A DNA stretch of 64,000 nucleotides, taken from positions 2,228,868 to 2,292,867 of the forward strand of contig NZ_KB235914.1 in NCBI RefSeq assembly GCF_000332175.1, read 5' to 3'. Below, piece after piece: positions 32,843 to 42,163 of the stretch. The notes under the pieces are model-generated. The model did not search any database. It was not told the origin of the DNA and saw only the letters and a program-made list of their open reading frames with translations. Both the position numbers and the translations under genes were made by a program. This DNA comes from Pseudanabaena sp. PCC 6802 (GTDB taxonomy: Bacteria > Cyanobacteriota > Cyanobacteriia > Pseudanabaenales > Pseudanabaenaceae). Each line of letters opens with the position of its first letter. The first letter of the stretch is position 1.

Positions 32843-33023
32843 GGCTCCGCTACAAAAATCGCAACCAACGCGAGCGAGATAGTAAGACATAACAGCCTTT
32901 ATCCTTTGTGATTAATTGGCATGTTAAGTGCGATCGCGATCGCATGTACTACAAATAACTATCGACTATCTTAGAGCTAAGTCGCAGTCAGACATATTAT
33001 TTTATGTAGCGATCCTATTTGGA

Positions 33024-33060
33024 TTGTGAAGCAAATTCCCTACGGGAATTTGCTTCACAA
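33024..33060. repeat. Perfect 37-bp palindrome (17-bp arms)
   Basis: TTGTGAAGCAAATTCCC is followed by TAC and its exact complement. It has no T-run, so it is not a standard terminator. It may be a cruciform or mRNA hairpin in the space between the RiPP operon and mddA. Confidence 0.75.
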
Positions 33061-33085
33061 AGCCCCAAAAGTCACAAGTGATTTA

Positions 33086-33338
33086 GGATTGCTATAGCAG
33101 TTTCCGTTTCGGAACAAATAGGGAAGATGGGGGTGATGACTCCAAGAGGAGGTTCTATTACTTCACTCATGTTACGTAGAATCTGAACTACCCCTCATCC
33201 CCCAACCCCTTCTCCCACATGGGGAGAAGGGGAGTAAGTCAAGTTTTTCCTTGTCCCCTCTCCCGTTCTGGGAGAGGGCTAGGGTGAGGGCTTCAAGCTT
33301 ATCCACGTAACATGAGTTACTTCAGCTATAGCAAATCC
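33086..33338. repeat. Nested inverted-repeat element before mddA
   Basis: The outer arms are GGATTGCTATAGC and GCTATAGCAAATCC; the inner arms are ACTCATGTTACGT at 33165-33177 and ACGTAACATGAGT at 33305-33317. Inside lie two further hairpins built on CCCCTTCTCCC and CCCCTCTCCCG. It looks like a MITE nested in a related one. Its right arm covers the false upstream start of the mddA frame. Confidence 0.65.
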
Positions 33339-33362
33339 TTACGGAATTTGGAGAAACCGAAT

Positions 33363-34112
33363 ATGGTCAGAATCATTGCCTTTATTTATGGTGTAGTTGC
33401 ATACTCAATCTTCTTAGTAACTTTTGTGTACGCGATCGGCTTTGTTGGTAACTTAGGAGTTCCCAAGAGCATGGATTCAGGTGCTGAAGGATCGATTGTC
33501 CAGGCTTTACTTATCAACGCCATCCTGCTTGGAATTTTTGCGATCCAACATAGCCTGATGGCGCGACCAGCATTCAAAAAGGTGTGGACGCAAGTTGTGC
33601 CAGAGCCGACCGAACGCAGTACTTATGTATTGGCTTCGAGTTTAGCGCTGTTTTTGGTCTTCTGGCAATGGCAACCGATGGGTGGCATCATCTGGGAAGT
33701 AGATAATCCATGGGGTCGTCTATTTCTGGAAGCCATATGTGGGATGGGATGGCTGATTGTGTTAGGCAGCACATTTCTCATCAACCACTTCGACTTATTT
33801 GGCTTGAGGCAGGTCTACCGTTATTTACGGGGCAGAGCCTACACTCCTATCCAGTTCAATACGCCTGGGCTTTATCAATATGTGCGTCACCCACTCTATC
33901 TGGGCTGGCTGTTGGCCTTCTGGGCAACACCGAAGATGACGGTAGCTCATCTAGTCTTTGCCGTGCTGACGACAGCCTACATCCTTATAGCTATTCGATT
34001 TGAGGAGAGGGATCTAATCGATGTCCACGGAGAAGCCTATGAGAACTATCGGATGTGCGTACCTGCGATCGTACCACTGCTAAAAAAGAAGGTTCCGTTG
34101 CCAAAAGAATGA
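33363..34112 (+). CDS. mddA: Methanethiol S-methyltransferase (NnrU/ICMT-like membrane enzyme)
   Basis: A 249-residue membrane protein from ATG 33363; TTTGGAG precedes it, and the 17 codons before it are part of a repeat arm. Five or so membrane helices are visible (about 4-28, 47-65, 83-103, 117-137, 180-205). The C-terminal block GLYQYVRHPLYLGWLLAFWATPKMT and FEERDLIDVHGEAYENYR is the SAM-binding signature of isoprenylcysteine methyltransferase-like enzymes, and the whole matches MddA, which methylates methanethiol to dimethyl sulfide. IQHSLMARPAFKKVW and INHFDLFGLRQVY are also typical. It stands alone between repeats. Confidence 0.78.
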   Translation: MVRIIAFIYGVVAYSIFLVTFVYAIGFVGNLGVPKSMDSGAEGSIVQALLINAILLGIFAIQHSLMARPAFKKVWTQVVPEPTERSTYVLASSLALFLVFWQWQPMGGIIWEVDNPWGRLFLEAICGMGWLIVLGSTFLINHFDLFGLRQVYRYLRGRAYTPIQFNTPGLYQYVRHPLYLGWLLAFWATPKMTVAHLVFAVLTTAYILIAIRFEERDLIDVHGEAYENYRMCVPAIVPLLKKKVPLPKE

Positions 34113-34206
34113 TGGCGATATTTTACAACTGTGGATATTTGCTCTCAACCTATCGATCTATCTGAATTCTAAAAAGTTCACCGCCTTGATAGTCATCGTA
34201 CCGTCA

Positions 34207-34318
34207 TATAGCGGTTTTCACTTGAGAACAGGTTTTATTTTTGGGGTGAAGGGGTTCCACCCCTTCTTGGGGGCAACGCCCCAAACCCCCTTCTCGTTTT
34301 CATCTGAAAACCGCTATA
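34207..34318 (+). repeat. MITE-like element, family B, short copy 4 (112 bp)
   Basis: The ends are the best preserved of the family: TATAGCGGTTTTCA at the left and its complement at the right. The middle segment (GAGCCACTGCCG and neighbours) is deleted, leaving the CTTGGGGGCAACGCC hairpin. It lies between mddA and the Tc-toxin locus. Confidence 0.82.
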
Positions 34319-34428
34319 GCTTAAGGATCGCAAGGGTTAAGATCCGATCATTTCCGATCTTTATTCCAGAACTTTCCAGAACTTTTCTGACGGACAGCGA
34401 CCATAAAATTTCCTATGCTTTGACTATT

Positions 34429-34550
34429 AGGACTTACGCAGCCAAATCTACAAAAAACAATAGAGGGGAGTTTGAGGGCTTCGCCCTCAATTGGGGCGTT
34501 GCCCCAAACCCCTTAAAATCTGGGTTTTATTTTCACGATGCGTAAGTCCT
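34429..34550. repeat. MITE-like element, family C (122 bp) with 12-bp inverted ends
   Basis: It starts AGGACTTACGCA and ends TGCGTAAGTCCT. GACTAT occurs directly outside both ends (34422 and 34551) and looks like a target-site duplication. The interior is a GC-rich hairpin (GGGCTTCGCCC; GGGGCGTTGCCCC). The remaining bases of 34113-34646 show nothing else I can name. Confidence 0.75.
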
Positions 34551-34646
34551 GACTATATGAGGAAATTGAGGAGATTTTCGAGAACCAATATAAAGCTTTG
34601 GTAGGAGTAGGTTTTACCAAGTGTGATATTTCAAAAGGAATATAAA

Positions 34647-37600
34647 ATGAGTAATAAATCAGGGACATCCGGTCAAATCATCTCAACTCCCCAAGGTGGT
34701 GGTGCTTTACAGGGGATCGGTGAGAAGTTCTCTCCAGATCTACACACGGGCACCGGGAACTTCACGGTTCCGATCGCTCTGCCACCAGGCCGAAATGGCT
34801 TTCAACCCCAGTTAAGCCTTGGCTATAGTACTGGCAATGGTAATGGTGCGTTTGGACTTGGTTGGGGCTTGAGCATACCAGGGGTCAGTCGTCAGACTTC
34901 CAAGGGCATTCCTCGCTACGATGACTTGCAAGATATCTTTATCCTTTCGGGCGCAGAAGATCTTGTCCCGATCGCTCGCACTTCAGATGGCATTACCCGC
35001 TATCGACCCAGAACGGAAGGATTGTTTGCGCGCATTGAGCACCATCACGATGCCAATAATAACTTTTGGCAAGTCTCAAGCAAGGATGGTCTGCTTAGTT
35101 TTTATGGTACGCCACGTCCTATTGATGCTAATTCCGATTGGCGAGATCCTGCTGTTATAGCCGATCCGAGCAAACGCGAGAAGATCTTTGCTTGGAAGCT
35201 CAGTCAAACTATCGATCCCTTTGGCAATCGCATTGAGTATGAGTACGAACGCGATGCGGCTGTAGAGGAGGCACATCACTGGGATCAAATTTATCTGAAG
35301 CGAATTCGCTACGCTGACTATAGCGATCGCGGTACAACAAAGTTTCTGATATCCGTTACGTTTGAATATGAAGACCGACTGGATGCATTTTCGGAATATC
35401 GGGCTGGGTTTGAGATCCGCACCCGTAGACGTTGTCAGCAGATAGTTGTGCGTACCCATACAGAGGTCGAACAGCTAGTGCGCACCTATCAACTAATTTA
35501 TCTAGATCGCCGCAGCGATCTAGGGAATTTGGGGCAATTACTGCCATTGAATGGAGTCTCTCTACTCAGTCAGGTGAGGGTTTCAGGTCATAATGGCGAG
35601 GCACAGGAATCTCTGCCACCTCTAGAATTTAATTACACACGGTTTGAGCCGGAAGAACGTAAATTCTCTCCAGTATTAGGAAAGGATTTACCCACTCGTT
35701 CCCTTGCCAATCCAGAACTAGAACTGGCCGATCTGTTTGGTAATGGGCTGCCGGACATTCTGGAGATGAACGGCACCGTGCGTTATTGGCGCAATCTCGG
35801 CAATGGTAAATTCGATCGCCCTCGCGAGATGCGAGACGCTCCAGCGGGTTTGCAATTAGCAGATCCGGGCGTGCAGACGATCGATGCCGATGGCGATGGG
35901 CGCATTGACCTGCTCGTAACTACAGATACCACCGCTGGCTACTTCCCATTACGGTTTGGTGGACTATGGGATCGCAAGTCCTTTCAGCGTTATGAATTCG
36001 CCCCTAGTTTCAATCTCGAAGATCCAGAGGTGAGATTAGTAGACATGAATGGTGATGGCGTGACAGATGCGATTCGTTCGGGCAGTCGGATGGAATGCTT
36101 CTTCAACCATCCTCAACGGGGCTGGCATGAGACTCGATTTGTCGATCGTCAAGCGTTAGAAGTATTCCCCAACGTTAACTTTTCCGATCCGCGCGTCAAA
36201 CTGGGGGATATGACTGGTGATGGATTGCAGAACATTGTGTTAATCCATGATGGCAAAATCGAGTACTGGCCGAATCTCGGCTATGGCAACTGGGGCAAGC
36301 AAATTGTGATGACAAATAGTCCGCGCTTCCCCTATGGCTACGATCCCAAGCGCATCCTGGTTGGAGATATCGATGGCGATGGTCTGGACGATATTGTTTA
36401 CGTTGATAACAGAAAGTTAACGCTTTGGATTAACCAATGCGGTAATGGCTGGAGCAACCCGATTGAGATTAAGGGTACGCCTTCTGTATCCGATATCGAT
36501 GCCGTGCGTCTAGTCGATCTGTTCGGGGTGGGGATTAGAGGCATCCTGTGGAGTGCCGATGCTAGTGGAGTTTCGCGTTCTAATCTATTCTTTTTAGATT
36601 TCACGGGAGGAGTTAAGCCCTATTTATTAAGCGAGATGGACAACCACATGGGTTCTCTGACTCGCGTGGCTTATATCGCTTCCACGCAGTTTTATCTAGC
36701 GGACGAGGAGCGGCCTCAGACGCGCTGGAAAACCCCGCTTCCTTTCCCGGCACAGGTGGTGGCTAGGGTAGAGGCACTCGATCGGATTTCCCAAGGGAAA
36801 CTCACGACGGAATATCACTATCATCATGGCTATTGGGATGGGGCAGAGCGGGAATTTCGCGGCTTTGGACGAGTCGAGCAAAGGGATACAGAAGTCTTTG
36901 CAGATTTTCATGCCGTTGGATTGCATGGAGATCGCCCCTTTGAAATCGTTCAAGCCAAACAGTTTTCTCCACCCCTAGAAACCCGTACCTGGTTTCATCA
37001 AGGCCCAGTAGGAGATGAGTTTGGTGAGTGGGAAGAATTAGATTTCAGCAATGAGTATTGGTCGGGCGACCCGCAGGCGCTGTTTCGTCCCCAAACAACG
37101 ATCGATTTTCTCAAAGGATTACCTCGAGGCAAACAGCGGGATGCCATCAGAGCATTGCGGGGGAGCATCTTACGCACAGAACTCTATGCCCTGGATGGTT
37201 CGGAACTTCAGGATCGCCCCTATACAGTGACTGAATCGCTCCAAGGAGTCAGAGAAGAATCTCCTCTCACCAGTGACGAGGGAAATCGCCAATCGATCTT
37301 CTTTCCCTTTGGGTTGGCGCAACGCACTACCCAGTGGGAACGGGGGAACGACCCCATGGCGCAACTGAGCTTCATGGAAGATTACGATCGCTACGGTCAA
37401 TTGCGATCGCAACTGAGCGTTGCCGTTCCCAGGGGTCGGGATTATCGAGGCACGAGTGTGCCAACATCACCTTACCTGGCGACCTACGCGGAAACAACCT
37501 ATGCCCAACGGGATGACGATCGGCACTATATGGTCGATCGCGTCGCCAGGACAACCACCTACGAAATTCTCAATGATGGCAATCCCTCCGTGTTTGAGTT

Positions 37601-40600
37601 CTGGGATGCCGTCAAGCGAGGTGCGCTGGCGCGCAATATCATCGGTCAAACCCTGAACTTTTACGATGGTGCGGCGTTTCAAGGGTTGCCTTTTGGTCAG
37701 CTTGGCGATTACGGGGCGCTGGTGCGATCGGACAGTCTGGTGATGACCAACGAAATCTTGCGAGATCTCTATCGCAGTGGCGAGGTAGTTCTGAATCCTC
37801 CCGAACAGCCGCTTTATCTCAAGCCGGGCGCACCTGCCTGGACGGATGAGTATCCAGCGGAGTTTCGCAAGCTAGCGACCCAAGCGGGTTATGTCTTTCG
37901 TCAGGGTGGTGCCAATGTCATCTCGACTACGGGTTATTTTGCGATGGTGAAATCATGTTTGTACGACTTTCAACCAACTAGTGCTAATGGCAAGGGGCGA
38001 GGGCTAGTCTTGCAGCAACACGATCCGCTCGGACTCAGAACCATAATTGCCTACGATCGCTTTGAGTTGCTACCGGAGCGCGTCATCGATCCGCTGGGGC
38101 TTGTGACCCAGGCTATATACAACTACAGGGTGCTGCAACCGGAAACAGTGGTCGGTCCGAACTTCAACGCCACCAAGTTCCAGTTCACGCCGTTGGGGTT
38201 GGTGAGTGCCACGTTTGTCGAGGGTAAGTCCAACGTTCTGGAAGGCGATCGCCAGCGTCCTAGCGTGCGAATGGAATATGATTTCCTCGCTTTCGTAGAA
38301 CGCAAGCAACCGATTTCAGTACGGACGATCCGGCAAATTCACCACGACACCGAAACCGACATCCCATTACCACAAAGGGATGAAACTATCGAAACGGTCG
38401 AGTATTCTGATGGATTTGGAAGGCTATTACAAACGCGCGCGCAATCGGAAGAAATCCGTTTCGGCAATGCCGTGTTTGGTGGTGGAATTTTACCAGCGAA
38501 CCAAGGGGATGAAGCGTCTACCCGTCAGGCATTTGTGGGACAGCGTAATGGAGATCGCCTCCAGCCTAATGTCGCGGTCAGCGGTTGGCAAATTTACGAT
38601 AACAAAGGGCGGGTGATTGAGAAATTTGAACCCTTCTACTCAGTGGGATGGAACTATATGGCTCCCACTGAATCGCAAATGGGACAAAAAACGGAGATGG
38701 ACTACGATCCTCGCGGACAGGTAATTCGCACGCTGAATCCTGATGGCTCGGAGCAACGGGTGATTTATGGTATCCCTACGGATTTAACCCAGCCGGAACA
38801 GTTTACGCCGACTCCCTGGGAAGCCTACACCTACGATGCCAATGATAATGCGGGGCGCACCCATGCTGCACAAGCAACGAGCTATCAGCCGCACTGGAAT
38901 ACGCCTGCCAGCATTGCGATCGATGCCCTCGGGCGCACAATTCAGGCGACGGCTCGCAATGGTAGCAATCCCGCAACGGATTGGTATCTGACGCGATCGA
39001 CCTATGACATTCGCGGCAATCTGTTGGCAGTAACGGATGCGCTGGGGCGAGTGGCGTTTCGCTATGCTTACGATCTGGCAAATCGCCCCTGGCGCACGGA
39101 CAGTATTGATGCCGGAGTGCGGCGCACGGTGTTGGATGCGATCGGCAATGCGATCGAACAACGGGATAGTAAAGGGGCATTGGTGCTGCATACCTATGAT
39201 GAAGGGCATCGCCCGACTCGTCTTTATGCCAGGGATGGGCTGAATCAACCTTTGACGCTAAGGGAGTATTCGATCTATGGCGATCGCCCTGAGTCTGGGT
39301 TAACAACTCAGGTAGCGCGGCAGAATAATCTGCTGGGTAAGTTATATCGGCATTACGATGAGGCGGGATTAGTAACGGTTCCTACCTGTGATTTTAAGGG
39401 CAATCCACTGAGTCAGACGCGGCAGGTAATTAGTGATACCTCTCTCCTATCTGTATTTAACAATGCAGAGCAACGGAACTGGGAAATCTCGGCATTTCGG
39501 GTGGATTGGCAACCGCCTACGGGAACGACATTGGATATCTACGTTCAGACGCTGTTGGATGCCACATCCTATGTGACATCGATGACCTACGACGCGCTGA
39601 ACCGCTTTAAGACGATGCGCTATCCCCAGGATGTAACGGGGCAGCGGCAGGAACTGGTGCCGGTCTATAACCGGGCAGGAGGGCTGGCTCAGGTGAAGCT
39701 GAACGGTCAGATCTATGTGGAGCAGATTGCCTATAGTGCCAAGGGGCAACGGGTACTGGTGACCTATGGGAATGGCGTGATGACGCGCTATGCCTATGAC
39801 GATCGCACCTTCCGGTTATTGCGGCTGCGATCGGAGAGCTACACTCAGCCAGGATCTGACAGCTATCAGCCTGTGGGAGCGCCATTACAGGATTTCGCTT
39901 ACCAGTACGATTTGGTCGGCAATATTCTCAATATCCAGGATCGCACTCCTGCCAGTGGGATTCTCAACAATCCCGATGCGGCGCAGACGAGCGATTCGCA
40001 ACTAGCGCAATTGCTGGCATCTGGGAATGCCTTAATCCGGCGATTTGATTACGACCCAATTTATCGGCTGTTGGCGGCAACGGGAAGGGAGTGCGATCGC
40101 CCACCCGAAGAAGCACCACCCTGGGCAGACGAACCGCGTTGTGTGGATTTGACGCGCACCCGCGCCTATACGGAGCGATATCAATACGACCCGATGGGAA
40201 ATATGTTGCAGTTGCAGCATCAGATGAATGGATCGAATCGCAATCGCAATTTTGCCATGGTAGCTGGCAATAATCGCTTGGATACGGTGACGATCGGGCA
40301 AACGGTTTATCGCTATGTTTACGACACCAATGGCAATCTGATTCAGGAAAATCTCTCGCGTCAGTTTGAGTGGGATTATGGCGATCGCCTCAAGGCGTTT
40401 CGCACCCAAACGCCGGGAGCAGAACCCTCGGTTCACGCGCAGTATCTCTACGATGCCAGTGGAATGCGGGTGAAGAAATTGGTGCGGAAGCAGGGCGGAC
40501 AGGTGACGGTGACGGTTTATGTGGGTGGCATGTTTGAGTATCACCGATTAGTGCAGGGGAGTACGACGCATGAGAACAATACGTTGCACGTTATGGACGA

Positions 40601-40994
40601 CAAGTCTCGCATTGCCTTAGTGAGGATTGGCAATCCTTTCCCTGACGATACGACTCCTGCAGTGAAGTACCATTTGGGCGACCATTTGGGGAGTAGCAAT
40701 GTGGTGGTTGGAAGTGATGGGGAGTGGGTTAACCGGGAGGAGTATATACCCTACGGAGAGACGAGTTTTGGCAGCTTTGGGAGAAAGCGATATCGATATA
40801 CAGGGAAGGAACGAGATGAGGAGAGTGGGCTGAATTATCATGCAGCAAGATATTACGCACCGTGGTTGGTGAGGTGGGTGAGTTGCGATCCTTCAGGGAT
40901 GGCGGATGGGCTGAATATATATAGCTATGTGTCCAACAATCCCAGACGACAAGTCTCGCATTGCCTTAGTGAGGATTGGCAATCCTTTCCCTGA
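34647..40994 (+). CDS. Tc-toxin TcB-TcC fusion (SpvB / TcdB-mid / Rhs), frameshifted near the 3' end
   Basis: 2115 residues from ATG 34647, with AAAAGGAA upstream; a GTG at 34623 is less likely. An SpvB-type N-domain (FSPDLHTGTGNFTVPIALPP... FGLGWGLSIPGVSR, to about 300) is followed by FG-GAP-like repeats (VDMNGDGVTDAI, VGDIDGDGLDDIV). The TcdB middle-N (from about 655, LLSEMDNHMGSLTRVAYIAS) and middle-C domains (about 946) come next, then YD/Rhs repeats (about 1100-2050). The Rhs core ends RYRYTGKERDEESGLNY... DPSGMADGLNIYSYVSNNP at 2049-2099. This is a TcB-TcC cocoon that would encapsulate a toxic C-terminus. At 40945 a 349-bp tandem duplication shifts the frame, and only RRQVSHCLSEDWQSFP follows before a stop. 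No signal peptide. The TcA-like partner lies downstream. Confidence 0.85.
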   Translation: MSNKSGTSGQIISTPQGGGALQGIGEKFSPDLHTGTGNFTVPIALPPGRNGFQPQLSLGYSTGNGNGAFGLGWGLSIPGVSRQTSKGIPRYDDLQDIFILSGAEDLVPIARTSDGITRYRPRTEGLFARIEHHHDANNNFWQVSSKDGLLSFYGTPRPIDANSDWRDPAVIADPSKREKIFAWKLSQTIDPFGNRIEYEYERDAAVEEAHHWDQIYLKRIRYADYSDRGTTKFLISVTFEYEDRLDAFSEYRAGFEIRTRRRCQQIVVRTHTEVEQLVRTYQLIYLDRRSDLGNLGQLLPLNGVSLLSQVRVSGHNGEAQESLPPLEFNYTRFEPEERKFSPVLGKDLPTRSLANPELELADLFGNGLPDILEMNGTVRYWRNLGNGKFDRPREMRDAPAGLQLADPGVQTIDADGDGRIDLLVTTDTTAGYFPLRFGGLWDRKSFQRYEFAPSFNLEDPEVRLVDMNGDGVTDAIRSGSRMECFFNHPQRGWHETRFVDRQALEVFPNVNFSDPRVKLGDMTGDGLQNIVLIHDGKIEYWPNLGYGNWGKQIVMTNSPRFPYGYDPKRILVGDIDGDGLDDIVYVDNRKLTLWINQCGNGWSNPIEIKGTPSVSDIDAVRLVDLFGVGIRGILWSADASGVSRSNLFFLDFTGGVKPYLLSEMDNHMGSLTRVAYIASTQFYLADEERPQTRWKTPLPFPAQVVARVEALDRISQGKLTTEYHYHHGYWDGAEREFRGFGRVEQRDTEVFADFHAVGLHGDRPFEIVQAKQFSPPLETRTWFHQGPVGDEFGEWEELDFSNEYWSGDPQALFRPQTTIDFLKGLPRGKQRDAIRALRGSILRTELYALDGSELQDRPYTVTESLQGVREESPLTSDEGNRQSIFFPFGLAQRTTQWERGNDPMAQLSFMEDYDRYGQLRSQLSVAVPRGRDYRGTSVPTSPYLATYAETTYAQRDDDRHYMVDRVARTTTYEILNDGNPSVFEFWDAVKRGALARNIIGQTLNFYDGAAFQGLPFGQLGDYGALVRSDSLVMTNEILRDLYRSGEVVLNPPEQPLYLKPGAPAWTDEYPAEFRKLATQAGYVFRQGGANVISTTGYFAMVKSCLYDFQPTSANGKGRGLVLQQHDPLGLRTIIAYDRFELLPERVIDPLGLVTQAIYNYRVLQPETVVGPNFNATKFQFTPLGLVSATFVEGKSNVLEGDRQRPSVRMEYDFLAFVERKQPISVRTIRQIHHDTETDIPLPQRDETIETVEYSDGFGRLLQTRAQSEEIRFGNAVFGGGILPANQGDEASTRQAFVGQRNGDRLQPNVAVSGWQIYDNKGRVIEKFEPFYSVGWNYMAPTESQMGQKTEMDYDPRGQVIRTLNPDGSEQRVIYGIPTDLTQPEQFTPTPWEAYTYDANDNAGRTHAAQATSYQPHWNTPASIAIDALGRTIQATARNGSNPATDWYLTRSTYDIRGNLLAVTDALGRVAFRYAYDLANRPWRTDSIDAGVRRTVLDAIGNAIEQRDSKGALVLHTYDEGHRPTRLYARDGLNQPLTLREYSIYGDRPESGLTTQVARQNNLLGKLYRHYDEAGLVTVPTCDFKGNPLSQTRQVISDTSLLSVFNNAEQRNWEISAFRVDWQPPTGTTLDIYVQTLLDATSYVTSMTYDALNRFKTMRYPQDVTGQRQELVPVYNRAGGLAQVKLNGQIYVEQIAYSAKGQRVLVTYGNGVMTRYAYDDRTFRLLRLRSESYTQPGSDSYQPVGAPLQDFAYQYDLVGNILNIQDRTPASGILNNPDAAQTSDSQLAQLLASGNALIRRFDYDPIYRLLAATGRECDRPPEEAPPWADEPRCVDLTRTRAYTERYQYDPMGNMLQLQHQMNGSNRNRNFAMVAGNNRLDTVTIGQTVYRYVYDTNGNLIQENLSRQFEWDYGDRLKAFRTQTPGAEPSVHAQYLYDASGMRVKKLVRKQGGQVTVTVYVGGMFEYHRLVQGSTTHENNTLHVMDDKSRIALVRIGNPFPDDTTPAVKYHLGDHLGSSNVVVGSDGEWVNREEYIPYGETSFGSFGRKRYRYTGKERDEESGLNYHAARYYAPWLVRWVSCDPSGMADGLNIYSYVSNNPRRQVSHCLSEDWQSFP

Positions 40995-41293
40995 CGATAC
41001 GACTCCTGCAGTGAAGTACCATTTGGGCGACCATTTGGGGAGTAGCAATGTGGTGGTTGGAAGTGATGGGGAGTGGGTTAACCGTGAGGAGTATATACCC
41101 TACGGAGAGACGAGTTTTGGCAGCTTTGGGAGAAAGCGATATCGATATACAGGGAAGGAACGAGATGAGGAGAGTGGGCTGAATTATCATGCAGCAAGAT
41201 ATTACGCACCGTGGTTGGTGAGGTGGGTGAGTTGCGATCCTTCAGGGATGGCGGATGGGCTGAATATATATAGCTATGTGTCCAACAATCCCA
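40596..41293 (+). repeat. 349-bp tandem duplication of the Rhs core 3' end
   Basis: Copy 1 is 40596-40944 and copy 2 is 40945-41293. By eye they differ at a single position (AACCGGGAG against AACCGTGAG, synonymous). 349 is not a multiple of three, so the duplication breaks the frame. Deleting one copy rejoins 34647 to 42150 as one frame of 2385 codons including the stop. Confidence 0.93.
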
Positions 41294-42150
41294 TTGGTTT
41301 AAACGATCCATCTGGCACGGAAGGTGATGTACCGCAACTCACTACTTACTTTAGATACAAATTTACAGGGAAGGAATCTCAAGATCAGGTCAAATATATT
41401 GCAGCACAGAAAGGATGGTTTATTGAAGGATCTGTTGAATGGACTGGCCAGTCATGGTTTGTACATGGCACTGTAAGCCGTCTTCCGCCTGGGAAAGAAG
41501 GAGAAAGAGAAATAGCAAAGTTAGGAGCTCGTGCAATTATATCAGAGGCTTTCAAAGACAACGACTTATCTGGCATCACTGGTAGTCCAAAGCAAAAATC
41601 TGGATCGGAGCTGGACGTTGTTACTAGTGTAGCTTCTTTGATTCTCGATCCAGAAAGTCTGGCAAAAAAGAGTCCCAGTAAAGATTCAGATACTTCCGGC
41701 TCTCCTATTGGAAGTAAGAGTGGCTTCATTACTGGTACAGCGGCAAAGTTATTAACTATAGCACTAGCAGCCTTCACTGTGGCTGGAGGAGCCATCAAAA
41801 AGGCATTTCAGAAAATAGGAGGATGGTTTAAGAAGGGTTTTGGCAAGTTCATTAAAATGCTGCCTTTTAAGAAGCCGCCTCTGCAACTGCCGCCGGGAGC
41901 AAATAGGCTGTCAAAAGAGTCGGAAGCGTTACTGTCAATCTGGGGGCAAGGTGAGGAAGGCGCACAAGCGACTTTAAATCGTCTTAGGGGCGGCGAAAAA
42001 ATCACACTGCCAAAAGGGATCACGAAGGAAACACTGAAAGAATATGAAGCCAAGCTTATAACAACGAGGCTAACTGCCGAGAAGCTCAGACAATCACTGG
42101 AAGTGTACGACAGAAGACTAGAGATAATCGATCGTCTTCTGAGACAGTAA
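40927..42150 (+). CDS. Displaced Rhs/TcC C-terminal tip (core remnant plus unknown toxin domain)
   Basis: A 407-residue ORF. Its first 120 or so codons are the second copy of the Rhs core (HLGDHLGSSNVV... YSYVSNNP). These are followed by IGLNDPSG, the second DPxG box of Rhs proteins, after which the variable tip begins at about 41315. The tip (about 280 residues) has no motif I recognise. It contains RYKFTGKESQDQVKYIAAQKG, a hydrophobic-cationic segment (AAKLLTIALAAFTVAGGAIKK, then FKKGFGKFIK) and a charged helical end (LRQSLEVYDRRLEIIDRLL). The amphipathic basic stretch would suit a membrane-active effector. As it stands the ORF lacks its own ribosome-binding site at ATG 40927 and is probably not translated unless the duplication is resolved. 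Confidence 0.7.
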   Translation: MCPTIPDDKSRIALVRIGNPFPDDTTPAVKYHLGDHLGSSNVVVGSDGEWVNREEYIPYGETSFGSFGRKRYRYTGKERDEESGLNYHAARYYAPWLVRWVSCDPSGMADGLNIYSYVSNNPIGLNDPSGTEGDVPQLTTYFRYKFTGKESQDQVKYIAAQKGWFIEGSVEWTGQSWFVHGTVSRLPPGKEGEREIAKLGARAIISEAFKDNDLSGITGSPKQKSGSELDVVTSVASLILDPESLAKKSPSKDSDTSGSPIGSKSGFITGTAAKLLTIALAAFTVAGGAIKKAFQKIGGWFKKGFGKFIKMLPFKKPPLQLPPGANRLSKESEALLSIWGQGEEGAQATLNRLRGGEKITLPKGITKETLKEYEAKLITTRLTAEKLRQSLEVYDRRLEIIDRLLRQ

Positions 42151-42163
42151 CAGTAGAGTAAGA

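Noticed and set aside
33312..33362. Upstream ATG for the mddA frame
   Set aside because: These codons are made of the right arm of an inverted repeat; ATG 33363 has a ribosome-binding site.
34647..42150. Ordinary Rhs/contact-dependent inhibition protein
   Set aside because: SpvB plus TcdB middle domains and the following TcA-like gene indicate a Tc toxin; no T6SS or immunity gene is seen.
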